Below, piece after piece: positions 27,493 through 35,063 of a stretch of DNA of 64,000 nucleotides. Positions within the stretch are counted from its first letter, which is position 1. Each line of letters opens with the position of its first letter. The translations under genes and the position numbers were made by a program. The stretch comes from an uncultured Gemmata sp. (GTDB lineage Bacteria > Planctomycetota > Planctomycetia > Gemmatales > Gemmataceae): assembly GCA_937924775.1 (NCBI GenBank), contig CALDUT010000001.1, positions 372,001 to 436,000 of the forward strand, written 5' to 3'. The notes below the pieces were generated by a model. The model ran no database searches and was not told where the DNA came from. It saw only the letters and a list, made by a program, of their open reading frames with translations.

Positions 27493-27801
27493 TCACTCGT
27501 CCCGCTCGTAATTCGTGTGGCATCCACGTGTGGATTCGGAACCTGCCACATTTTTCTTTTTTGTTAATAACTCCCAATAGAAGCGGTTAACTGCGTTTTT
27601 CGGTGTGTGTAAGCGACGACCGGGAACGACGGTCCAAAACTGCCCCCCAGCATTCAGTCGCTTTTGTGCAGAGTGGATGTCTTGCACGAAGCGGCCATCA
27701 CGCATAACCCGTACAGGGAACTTCCGCAATTTACCAAACTTTCGGCCCGAAGGTTTACGGTTCAACTTCTTGCGGAAAACCCGCCACTTGCGCTTGTTCA
27801 T
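27493..27801 (-). CDS. Hypothetical small basic protein
   Basis: 102 residues, very rich in Lys/Arg (RKWRVFRKKLNRKPSGRKFG near the N-terminus) with a plausible globular middle (FPVRVMRDGRFVQDIHSAQ). No family recognised and the upstream Shine-Dalgarno is weak. It lies 98 nt upstream of the fasciclin gene on the same strand. It may be real or a chance frame. Confidence 0.35.
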   Translation of the reverse strand: MNKRKWRVFRKKLNRKPSGRKFGKLRKFPVRVMRDGRFVQDIHSAQKRLNAGGQFWTVVPGRRLHTPKNAVNRFYWELLTKKKNVAGSESTRGCHTNYERDE

Positions 27802-28420
27802 CGGTGTGATAACCTTGGCTCAATAACGTCGCCGTAAGCGGAAAAACCGCCACTAGGACCCAAGAGATTGGACCGCCCAACACCCCTTCACGGGAATTCG
27901 CCCGAGCTACCGACCGAAGGACCAGAACGATTGGTGGCTCTGGAGATGGGCAACGGACATTGACAACAGCCGCCCCATCCAGGAACCTGGAACGCGACGG
28001 AATGTCGGGTTTACGGGAGCTTGAGGCGATTCGCCCGATTCTGGCCGAATCAACCTACGCCGGCGTCGGTGTGAACCGCCTGATGAGCATCCCCTGAGTA
28101 ACGCGTGCGCCGGACTCGAATCGACGCGGGGTGAATCGCAAACCGAACAAATTCTTGCGAGGGATTTTGTACGCTCGACGATAGACATGTGTAGAATGGG
28201 ATGCGGTGGCCTGAACGGTTGAACCGTGTTCTGGGGTAACGTCTCCGCCCCCGGACTGGCATTGGTGACCCCACTGTCCGAAAATCCGACACGGCGGTTC
28301 TATCTCTTAGGTCGTGCCGTTACTCCAGGTATGAGAATTGCTCCACAATGATGGGGCGGTCGCGGCTAGCCCACTCGAAGCCGCAGAACATCCGCACCCC
28401 GGCAGGGAGATATTGTCCCC
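27802..28420. other. Intergenic gap, no gene supported
   Basis: About 620 nt. Short frames on both strands lack homology. A TAGAAT at 28192-28197 with a poor -35 could be part of a promoter for the FlgM-like gene. No RNA gene or repeat recognised. Confidence 0.4.
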
Positions 28421-28654
28421 ATGCGTAAGAGCTTATGGCGTGATTGGCACCGTTGGCAGCTGACTCTGGCCCTCCAGCCCCTCAGCCCCCCTGCCAACCG
28501 CATCAATGATCGACCGACGAGTGATACCGATGGTATCCGCCACGAGTTAGTGGCCCGCATTCGGCAACAAATTGCCGATGGAACCTACGAAACGGAAGAA
28601 AAATGGCGACTCGCCGAGGAAGCGCTCCTTCATCGGATCGAGGAAACGGTGTAG
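28421..28654 (+). CDS. FlgM-like anti-sigma factor domain protein
   Basis: 77 residues. The C-terminal half, IRHELVARIRQQIADGTYET and EEKWRLAEEALLHRI (~38-74), follows the FlgM pattern (helix, GTY, helix with A-x-x-L). FlgM binds and inhibits sigma-28. The N-terminal half is Pro/Trp-rich and unconserved. No flagellar gene or sigma-28 lies in this window. GGGAG lies 11 nt before the ATG. It is directly upstream of the Fur-family gene but probably transcribed separately. Confidence 0.7.
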   Translation: MRKSLWRDWHRWQLTLALQPLSPPANRINDRPTSDTDGIRHELVARIRQQIADGTYETEEKWRLAEEALLHRIEETV

Positions 28655-28725
28655 TCTCATCGGCCACCCAGGGATCCAATGAAGAGTCTGCCGGGCCGTC
28701 CCTTTCGCTTTACTCCCTGGCGATT

Positions 28726-28734
28726 TGCTATAAT
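28726..28734 (+). promoter_or_regulatory. Extended -10 promoter element for the Fur-family gene
   Basis: TGC-TATAAT is a perfect extended -10 (TGnTATAAT). There is no good -35, as is common with extended -10 promoters. It lies between the FlgM-like stop and the GTG at 28769, giving a predicted transcript start near 28741. Confidence 0.6.
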
Positions 28735-28768
28735 ACCGGCATCACTTCGGTTGGAGGGAGGAAACCCT

Positions 28769-29254
28769 GTGCCACTGCCTGCTGTCGCGGTGTCGCAAAC
28801 GCCGGAAGACAAATTCCGCGAATATCTGGCGAGCCGGCCCAAGCCGCAACGTTTCACCGAACAACAACGCGAACTGTTGCAGTACATTTTCGCCCGGCAT
28901 TCTCACTTCGACGCCGACGAACTGTTAGAAAAACTCAAAGCGGCCAAAAAACGGGTCAGCCGAGCGACCGTCTACCGGACTCTCTCCAAACTTGTTGATG
29001 CTGGGCTTTTGCGCCGCATCGAGTTGGGCGATCGGACCGTTTACGATCACGATTACGGCTACCCCGCCCACGATCATTTGGTTTGCGAACGCTGCCATTC
29101 CATGACGGAATTCCAAAGCCCCGAACTGGAAGCGATTCTCCAACGCGTCGCCAGTGAACACCTATTTCGGCCCTCCGGCCACACGCTGGTGATCCGGGGC
29201 GTATGTGCCGCGTGCAATGCCGCTCAAGCCGCCAAACACCGGCTGATCATGTGA
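28769..29254 (+). CDS. Fur-family metal- or peroxide-responsive repressor
   Basis: 161 residues. Seen: a winged helix (RFTEQQRELLQYIFARHSHF ... RVSRATVYRTLSKLVDAGLL, ~25-80), the metal site region HDHLVCERCHSMTEFQ (~102-117) and a second Cys pair, CAACNAA, near the C-terminus (structural zinc). It could be Fur, PerR or Zur; the sequence does not decide. The start is GTG 28769 after GGAGGGAGGA. An upstream ATG at 28679 would precede the extended -10 promoter and is rejected for that reason. Confidence 0.9.
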   Translation: MPLPAVAVSQTPEDKFREYLASRPKPQRFTEQQRELLQYIFARHSHFDADELLEKLKAAKKRVSRATVYRTLSKLVDAGLLRRIELGDRTVYDHDYGYPAHDHLVCERCHSMTEFQSPELEAILQRVASEHLFRPSGHTLVIRGVCAACNAAQAAKHRLIM

Positions 29255-29566
29255 TAACGAACCTTCGGCCACGGCCATTGAACACCCCTTCCCATACCCC
29301 CAGCTCTCTAGCCGCGGTGGCTGGGGAAGGCCCCGATCCACTGTGAACGTTTTCCTAGCGTAGCCGTGGCGTTAGTACTTCCCGGGCCAGCCATTCGGCC
29401 GCGGGCAAAAAATCCTCAACGAACATTTTCTCCGCACCACGCCGGTGGTTAAAATAATGCTTAATCGGCCGGAACGACCGAAACCTCACTGGAGGGTCGA
29501 GAGGGTCGAACCGGGGGCCATAGGTGGGATCGTTTCATCGGGTTAACCCTGCGAGGTCACGCACTG
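29255..29566. other. Intergenic gap with one hairpin
   Basis: No gene seen. CCCCAGC (29298-29304) pairs with GCTGGGG (29320-29326) and may be the terminator of the Fur-family gene. Nothing else recognised. Confidence 0.4.
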
Positions 29567-31024
29567 ATGCACAGCGCTGATCGCCAATTCTGCCGCCGTA
29601 CCCGCCGCGAATTCCTCTGGGAAGCCGGGGCCGGCTTCGGTGCCTTGGGGCTGACCGCCCTTTTGCACAACGACCCGCTGTTGGCCAACACCCCCACCAA
29701 AGCCCCGACCCGGTTTGTCAACCCCATGGCCCCCAAAAAGCCGATGTTCCTGGCCAAGGCCAAAGCCGTGATCTTTCTATTTATGTACGGCGGCCCCAGT
29801 CAGGTCGATACCTTCGACTACAAACCAGAACTCGCGAAACTCGATGGCAAGACCATCCAGGTGAAAACCTTTGGCCGCGGCGGGCATAAAAATGAAGGTC
29901 GTATCGTTGGCCCCAAATTCGCCTTCAAGCCCTATGGGCAGTGTGGGAAAATGGTCAGCGATCTGTTCCCGCACATCGGCCAGTGTGTTGACGATATCGC
30001 CTTCATCCACAGCATGTATGCCGAAAGCCCCATTCATGGCTCGGGCTTGCTGATGATGAACACCGGGCGGCTCCTCAGCGGTAGCCCGTGCCTAGGGTCG
30101 TGGGTCACCTATGGATTGGGCAGCGAAAACGAAAACCTACCCGGGTTTGTCGTGATGCTCGACAATAGCGGCGGCCCCATCAACGGCCCCAAGAACTGGT
30201 CGAGCGGCTTCATGCCCGCGGCTTACCAGGGCGTTCCCATTCGCGCCGACAAAACCCCGATTCCTGATCTTACGCCTGCTCCCGGAACCACTCGCGAAGC
30301 CCAACGGGCAATGCTCGACCGGCTCAAAGAAAAGAACGAACAGCACTTGGCCAGCCGCAGCGACAACAGCGAACTGATGGCTCGCATTGCCAGCTACGAA
30401 CTCGCCTTCAAGATGCAGCAACACGCCCCTGAAGCTGTGGATTTCTCCCAAGAAACCCAGAAAACCCTCGAATTGTACGGGATCGGCGAGAAGAAAACCG
30501 ACGACTTCGGCCGCAAATGCTTGCTGGCGCGTCGTCTCGTCGAACGCGGCGTCCGCTTCATCCAAATCTACTCGGGCGGCAACCACAACGACTACAACTG
30601 GGACGCCCACGGTGACCTTGTCAAAAACCATACCACCCACGCCCAAGCCACCGATAAACCCATCGCCGGCTTGCTCATCGACCTCAAACGCCGCGGACTT
30701 CTCGATAGCACCATCGTTATCTGGAGCGGCGAGTTTGGCCGCCAACCCACGGCGGAATACGCCGTCGGCACCGGACGCGATCACAACGCCTACGGCTTCA
30801 CCGCGTGGATGGCTGGCGGCGGCATCAAAGGCGGCGTGAGTGTTGGCACGACCGACGAATTGGGTAACTTCGCGGTCGAAAACCGCTTCCATGTGAAAAA
30901 CCTGCACGCCACCGTACTTCATCAGATGGGACTCGACCCCAACAAACTCACCTACTTCTACGGCGGGCTGGACCAGAAATTGGTTGGGGTTGAAGGTGCA
31001 GACCCCATCCCGCAAATCATCTGA
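29567..31024 (+). CDS. DUF1501 protein with twin-arginine signal
   Basis: 485 residues. DUF1501 proteins are alkaline-phosphatase-superfamily-like exported proteins, very common in planctomycetes and usually of unknown function. Seen: RRTRREFLWEAG twin-arginine-type signal (~10-21) and hydrophobic GFGALGLTALL, FLFMYGGPSQVDTFDYKP (~64-81), HDFGRKCLLARRLVERGV-like region (~305) and IWSGEFGRQPTAE (~385). They are often encoded next to a DUF1549/DUF1553 partner, but no such partner is adjacent here. Confidence 0.93.
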   Translation: MHSADRQFCRRTRREFLWEAGAGFGALGLTALLHNDPLLANTPTKAPTRFVNPMAPKKPMFLAKAKAVIFLFMYGGPSQVDTFDYKPELAKLDGKTIQVKTFGRGGHKNEGRIVGPKFAFKPYGQCGKMVSDLFPHIGQCVDDIAFIHSMYAESPIHGSGLLMMNTGRLLSGSPCLGSWVTYGLGSENENLPGFVVMLDNSGGPINGPKNWSSGFMPAAYQGVPIRADKTPIPDLTPAPGTTREAQRAMLDRLKEKNEQHLASRSDNSELMARIASYELAFKMQQHAPEAVDFSQETQKTLELYGIGEKKTDDFGRKCLLARRLVERGVRFIQIYSGGNHNDYNWDAHGDLVKNHTTHAQATDKPIAGLLIDLKRRGLLDSTIVIWSGEFGRQPTAEYAVGTGRDHNAYGFTAWMAGGGIKGGVSVGTTDELGNFAVENRFHVKNLHATVLHQMGLDPNKLTYFYGGLDQKLVGVEGADPIPQII

Positions 31025-31030
31025 CGCTTT

Positions 31031-31064
31031 CCATCCGCCCCCTCAGCGGCCGCGGATGGCTGAG
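31031..31064. terminator. Overlapping hairpins between convergent genes
   Basis: CCATCCGC (31031-31038) pairs with GCGGATGG (31052-31059), and CTCAGC (31042-31047) with GCTGAG (31059-31064). The two stems are mutually exclusive. They lie between the DUF1501 gene and the convergent HEAT gene, so they could serve both as a terminator. Confidence 0.4.
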
Positions 31065-31124
31065 TTGGTAGCTGTTGGCGGTGTGACTTGCTCGGAGATC
31101 GCGACCGGCGACGGCTAGCGATAG

Positions 31125-32051
31125 CTACTGCGCCGGTCCAGAAACCAGTCGCAGCGCCTGCTCCACGGCTTGCCAAACCGGCTCGGGAGCTTGCACCAGA
31201 GAACCGCGGAGTTCCATCAACGCCGTGGCCGCCGCCGGACCGATGCGCCCTAACGCTTGGGCGGCATACACCCGGCAATTCACCTCGGGCGAAAGAGCCC
31301 CTGCATCCCCCACCTGCGGGGGGGTCACCGCCTGACTATCCGGCAGTGTGGACAGCACCGGCTGAGCCGGCCCGGACGTATCCGTGACCTCCGCGACCGT
31401 GGCTTGCGGTCCTCGAACCACTTGCACCAAATCGGCAATGGCCGCCACCGCCGCCGGCCCCATCCACCCAATCGCCAACGCCGATTCGGCCCGGACAAAG
31501 GGATCAGCATGGTGCAAATGGGCTATCAGCGTCGGCAGCGCCGGAAGTCCAATCTGCGACAGGGCTTTCGACGCCAAGCGGCACAGCACAATATTCGTTC
31601 CCCGCATGGCCTCGGCCAACGCCGGGACACTGTCCGCCGCCTCCGCTCCCATATTGCCCAGCGCTTGGGCGGCTCCCGAAGCCGTGCGAGGGTCCGCATC
31701 CTTCAGAGCCTGGCACAAATTCACCAGCGCTGGCCGCGCCAATGGGCCTAACTTCGCCAAAGCCCACACCGCATGCCGCCGAACGTACTTATCCCCATGA
31801 TCGAGCATCGCCACCAGCGTCGGCAATGCATCCGGCCCCATCAGACCAATCGCCTGCGCCGCGGATTCCCGTACGCGGGGATCAGTGTCGTGCAAAACAG
31901 CCACCAGGGCGGGCAGGGCCTCACGAGCCAGCCAACCCAAACGGCCTAAATCTTTCGCTGCTCGCAACCGCTCCATCACGCAGGAGCTTCGCAAGGCGCC
32001 CAGCAGCGCTGGCAACGGATCGTCGGCAGTGGTCATACACGTTGGTGACAC
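31125..32051 (-). CDS. HEAT-repeat protein
   Basis: 308 residues made of about seven HEAT-like repeats (ALPALVAVLHDTDPRVRES, AAQAIGLMGPDALPTLVAML, AVWALAKLGPLARPALVNL, AQALGNMGAEAADSVPALAE, ALAIGWMGPAAVAAIADL). HEAT repeats form protein-protein scaffolds. No signal peptide or catalytic domain seen. GTG 32051 has CGAGG at suitable spacing; ATG 32036 is the alternative. A less regular linker (~230-275) precedes the last repeat. Confidence 0.85.
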   Translation of the reverse strand: MSPTCMTTADDPLPALLGALRSSCVMERLRAAKDLGRLGWLAREALPALVAVLHDTDPRVRESAAQAIGLMGPDALPTLVAMLDHGDKYVRRHAVWALAKLGPLARPALVNLCQALKDADPRTASGAAQALGNMGAEAADSVPALAEAMRGTNIVLCRLASKALSQIGLPALPTLIAHLHHADPFVRAESALAIGWMGPAAVAAIADLVQVVRGPQATVAEVTDTSGPAQPVLSTLPDSQAVTPPQVGDAGALSPEVNCRVYAAQALGRIGPAAATALMELRGSLVQAPEPVWQAVEQALRLVSGPAQ

Positions 32052-32344
32052 GCTCGCGCCTCGCCCGGTGCCATCATCGGGGCGAAGTCCCTCCGGGAAG
32101 CAAACAACCTTAGTTCATCCCACGTATCTCGCAAGCGTATTCTCCGAGTTTACTTCGCTGGGAGTGAAAAATGGAACTTCCAGCAAAATGCCCCCCTTCC
32201 GTCCGGCCACAGAAAATCACCGGGACTTGAGAATTGCGGCGCAAACCGAATCAGCCGTTTCGGGAAAGGATTGGTACACCGCGACTTCAACCACCACTGC
32301 CGCTCTGCCAAGAGCGCCCCCGCCACCTCGGGATCCACTAACCC

Positions 32345-32395
32345 AGGTATACCTTTTTTGGGGAAGATAGATTATTGACACCTGAGGTATTACCT
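32345..32395. promoter_or_regulatory. Pair of related palindromes, candidate operators
   Basis: AGGTATACCT (32345-32354, perfect) and AGGTATTACCT (32385-32395). Their centres are about 40 bp apart, close to four helical turns. The second lies inside the promoter spacer. A similar half-site TACCTCGTAA occurs at 32421-32430. Confidence 0.45.
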
Positions 32396-32403
32396 AGTAA
32401 TAA
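32375..32403 (+). promoter_or_regulatory. Sigma70-type promoter for the DUF1559 gene
   Basis: Perfect TTGACA (32375-32380), 17-nt spacer, TAATAA (32398-32403, 4 of 6). Predicted transcript start near 32410, about 33 nt before the ATG at 32443. Confidence 0.65.
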
Positions 32404-32442
32404 CATAATTTGTCGTCTCATACCTCGTAATGGAGAGAAGCT

Positions 32443-33483
32443 ATGACTGCACGATGCCGACACCATGGGGCTTTCACTCTCATTGAGCTGTTGGTGGTCA
32501 TTGCGATCATTGCCATTCTAATTGGGCTATTGTTGCCCGCGGTGCAGAAAGTGCGGGAAGCCGCGGCCCGTCTGAAATGCCAGAACAACCTCAAACAGAT
32601 CGCCTTGGCGATGCACAATTATGAGAATGCCAACGGCCATTTGCCCGGCATGGCGGGGATTACGTCGCTGGGCTTTTCGCCCCAAGCTTTGGTGCTGCCT
32701 TACATCGAACAAGAAGCCCTCGGCCGAGTCATTGATCCGGTAAATCAACCGCTTCTGTTAGGGAATTGGCCGTTCTCGGCCCTCAATCCGGTGTATGCCA
32801 CCGTGGCCGCGACACCGATTAGCACCTTTCTGTGCCCGGCCGACAATCAGCCGCCTGTCAACACCACGGTGCATCGGCTACCGGCCGTAGGGGGGAATTT
32901 CGTCACCGCGGCAGGCACCAACTATATGGTGTGCACCGGGACGGGCCTCAATCCGGATGGCAGCAGCCGCAGTGGCGACATCCGCGCGATGACCGATGGG
33001 CTGTTCTGGTATGGCTCGCGGACACGCCTGACGGATATTGCCGATGGTACGTCCAACACGTTGATGCTATCCCAAGCCCTTCTGGGGCGGTACAACACCG
33101 ATCCGGACCCGCCGACCGGGCCACGGCGACAAGCCGTCAATGCCGGTAATCACCGACCGCTTGCTCCCGGGATGGGTGTCGATCCGCAACTGACCGCGAC
33201 CAACTATCTCGATTATCCTGGGCGTTGGGGTGGCCGGGGTAGCATGTGGATTTGGGGCAACATCGGTACGACCAGTTTCAACACCTTCCTGCGCCCCAAT
33301 GATCCTAACCCGGATGTCACCGCCCACGGCAACGGCTTTTTCGCGGCCCGCAGCAATTTCAGCGGGGGTGTCAACGTGGCTTTGGCCGATGGCAGTGTCC
33401 GCTTCGTTCGCGACACCATCGCCCTTGCCACCTGGCGCGCATTAAGCACCCGTGCCGGCGGCGAAGTTCTCAATGACTTCTAA
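32443..33483 (+). CDS. DUF1559 protein with prepilin-type N-terminus
   Basis: 346 residues. Seen: prepilin-type N-methylation motif GAFTLIELLVVIAIIAILIG (~7-26), then the DUF1559 region beginning VQKVREAAARLKCQNNLKQI and ending with the H-X9-DG-type motif region NVALADGSVRFVRD (~316-330). These pseudopilin-like proteins are hugely expanded in planctomycetes; their function is unknown, likely extracellular or in a type II-like filament. GGAGAGAAG lies before the ATG. Confidence 0.95.
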   Translation: MTARCRHHGAFTLIELLVVIAIIAILIGLLLPAVQKVREAAARLKCQNNLKQIALAMHNYENANGHLPGMAGITSLGFSPQALVLPYIEQEALGRVIDPVNQPLLLGNWPFSALNPVYATVAATPISTFLCPADNQPPVNTTVHRLPAVGGNFVTAAGTNYMVCTGTGLNPDGSSRSGDIRAMTDGLFWYGSRTRLTDIADGTSNTLMLSQALLGRYNTDPDPPTGPRRQAVNAGNHRPLAPGMGVDPQLTATNYLDYPGRWGGRGSMWIWGNIGTTSFNTFLRPNDPNPDVTAHGNGFFAARSNFSGGVNVALADGSVRFVRDTIALATWRALSTRAGGEVLNDF

Positions 33484-33532
33484 TCGGCATCTGGAGAATG
33501 TCTTCTTCCTGTTGGCATCTGGAGAATATCTT

Positions 33533-34918
33533 ATGCTTCCGATGGTTGTGTTAGCCGTGTGTGCGGGAGCGAACCCGGCAGTGGCAGATACTTGGCCCGG
33601 TTTCCGGAACGAGGGGAGCAGCCGCACCGCTGCCCGCGATTTGCCCGTGCAATGGTCGCCCCAAGAGAACATTCCCTGGCGTGTCGAATTGCCCGGCTAT
33701 GGCCAATCGTCCCCGGTGATCTGGAAGGATCGTGTGTTTCTGACGGCCATCGATGGCCCCCAGAAGGAAAAGCTCTTCATCCTCGCTTTGGATACGAAAA
33801 CTGGCAAACTGGTGTGGAAGAAAGACTACGCGGCCAGTCAAAAGGGGAAGAACAACCCGATGATGAGCCGGGCCGCTCCCACCCCGGTGGTTGATCGCGA
33901 AAATGTTTATTGTCTGTTTGAAAGTGGGGATCTGTTCGCCCATTCGCATGATGGCGGTAAGATTTGGCATCTGTCGCTCACCCAAGAGTACGGCGAATTC
34001 CAAAATAATCATGGTTTTGGTAGTTCGCTGGCCCAATCGGGGCGTGCCATATTCGTGCAAGTCGATCACGCTGGTCCGTCGTATTTGCTGGCCGTCGATA
34101 AAGCCAGCGGCAAGGAATTGTGGAAAGTCGAACGACCCAACCGCCCCGGGTGGACTTCTCCCATTGTCACCACCGTCGACAACCAGCCGATTGTTCTGGC
34201 CAGCGGCGGTGGCACCCTCACGGCTTACAGCGCCGCCTCGGGGCAAGTGCTCGCCACACTCGATGGGCTGACGGGTAACACCATTCCTTCTCCCACCGCC
34301 TTTGGCGATCTCGTCGTCATCGGTGCAACGGAAAACCCAATCAAACCCGATCGGGTTGCTTCCGCTAAATCGAATTGTCTGGTGCGGCTAACGCACACCC
34401 GCGGCCAATTCCACTTCGAACCGCTGTGGCATAGCAAACATGCCATCAGCCACCATGCCAGTCCTGTGGTTCACCAAGGGCATGTTTACATCGTCACCAA
34501 ATTGGGTTTGGTTTATTGCATTGACCTGAAAACCGGTGAAGAGAAATACGCGGAACGGCTCGATGATCAGGTGTGGGCCACCCCCATTGCCGCCGGGGAC
34601 TACGTCTACTTCTTCGGCAAGTCGGGGATCACCACCGTTCTCAAAGCCGGCCCCGAATTCGACAAAGTGGCCACCAACCGGCTCTGGTCGCGGGAGGAAT
34701 ATCAAGCCCGCCTGGAAGCGGCCAAGAAAGCCGTAGCCCAAACACTTCCCCAACCCCCCGAAGGAAAAGGCCCCGGCGGTGGGCCCCCATTGCCTAAAGC
34801 AGAAGCAGAGGCGATCCGCTACTCTGCGGTTGGAGATGTCGTGTATGGGGTCGCCGCCGTGGATGGTGCGTTTTTCATCCGCACCGGCACCGAATTGATT
34901 TGCGTCCGCAACCGGTAA
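33533..34918 (+). CDS. Exported PQQ-type beta-propeller protein (BamB-like)
   Basis: 461 residues: signal peptide (MVVLAVCAGANPAVA) and propeller repeats such as LFILALDTKTGKLVWKKDY (~85-103), NVYCLFESGDLFAHSHDGGK (split, ~125-145), YLLAVDKASGKELWKVERP (~185) and LVYCIDLKTGEEKYAERL (~325-342). GGAGA lies 7 nt before ATG 33533; the frame opens at 33452 inside the DUF1559 gene and that longer start was rejected. The 14-nt direct repeat GGCATCTGGAGAAT at 33486 and 33514 lies just upstream. Confidence 0.85.
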   Translation: MLPMVVLAVCAGANPAVADTWPGFRNEGSSRTAARDLPVQWSPQENIPWRVELPGYGQSSPVIWKDRVFLTAIDGPQKEKLFILALDTKTGKLVWKKDYAASQKGKNNPMMSRAAPTPVVDRENVYCLFESGDLFAHSHDGGKIWHLSLTQEYGEFQNNHGFGSSLAQSGRAIFVQVDHAGPSYLLAVDKASGKELWKVERPNRPGWTSPIVTTVDNQPIVLASGGGTLTAYSAASGQVLATLDGLTGNTIPSPTAFGDLVVIGATENPIKPDRVASAKSNCLVRLTHTRGQFHFEPLWHSKHAISHHASPVVHQGHVYIVTKLGLVYCIDLKTGEEKYAERLDDQVWATPIAAGDYVYFFGKSGITTVLKAGPEFDKVATNRLWSREEYQARLEAAKKAVAQTLPQPPEGKGPGGGPPLPKAEAEAIRYSAVGDVVYGVAAVDGAFFIRTGTELICVRNR

Positions 34919-34949
34919 CCCAATAAGTGAAAAAATGTACAAAACGAGA

Positions 34950-35063
34950 AACAACACGATGAAAGTTGTCACACGAATTGTCACCTCGTTTCCACTGGTA
35001 ACGGCTCGTTTTGGTACTCGGCGAGGGAACAACACGATGAAAGTTGTCACACGGATTGTCACC
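34950..35063 (+). repeat. 36-nt direct repeat at the start of the AztD-like gene
   Basis: Positions 34950-34985 and 35028-35063 are identical except for one base, at an offset of 78 nt (a multiple of 3). Both copies contain ACGATGAAAGTTGTCACACG, so the start codon and its first residues (MKVVTRIVT) are duplicated in frame. Confidence 0.9.

Larger units (their letters stand above)
32052..32442. other. Intergenic region with regulated-promoter features
   Basis: No gene seen. The last 100 nt are markedly more AT-rich than their surroundings and carry a promoter with two palindromes, listed separately. Confidence 0.5.

Noticed and set aside
27605-27826. 73-codon + strand frame
   Set aside because: Antisense to the basic hypothetical protein; product has no pattern.
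29505-29530. T-loop-like GGTTCGACCC on the minus strand
   Set aside because: No matching T-stem, acceptor or anticodon arms; not a tRNA.
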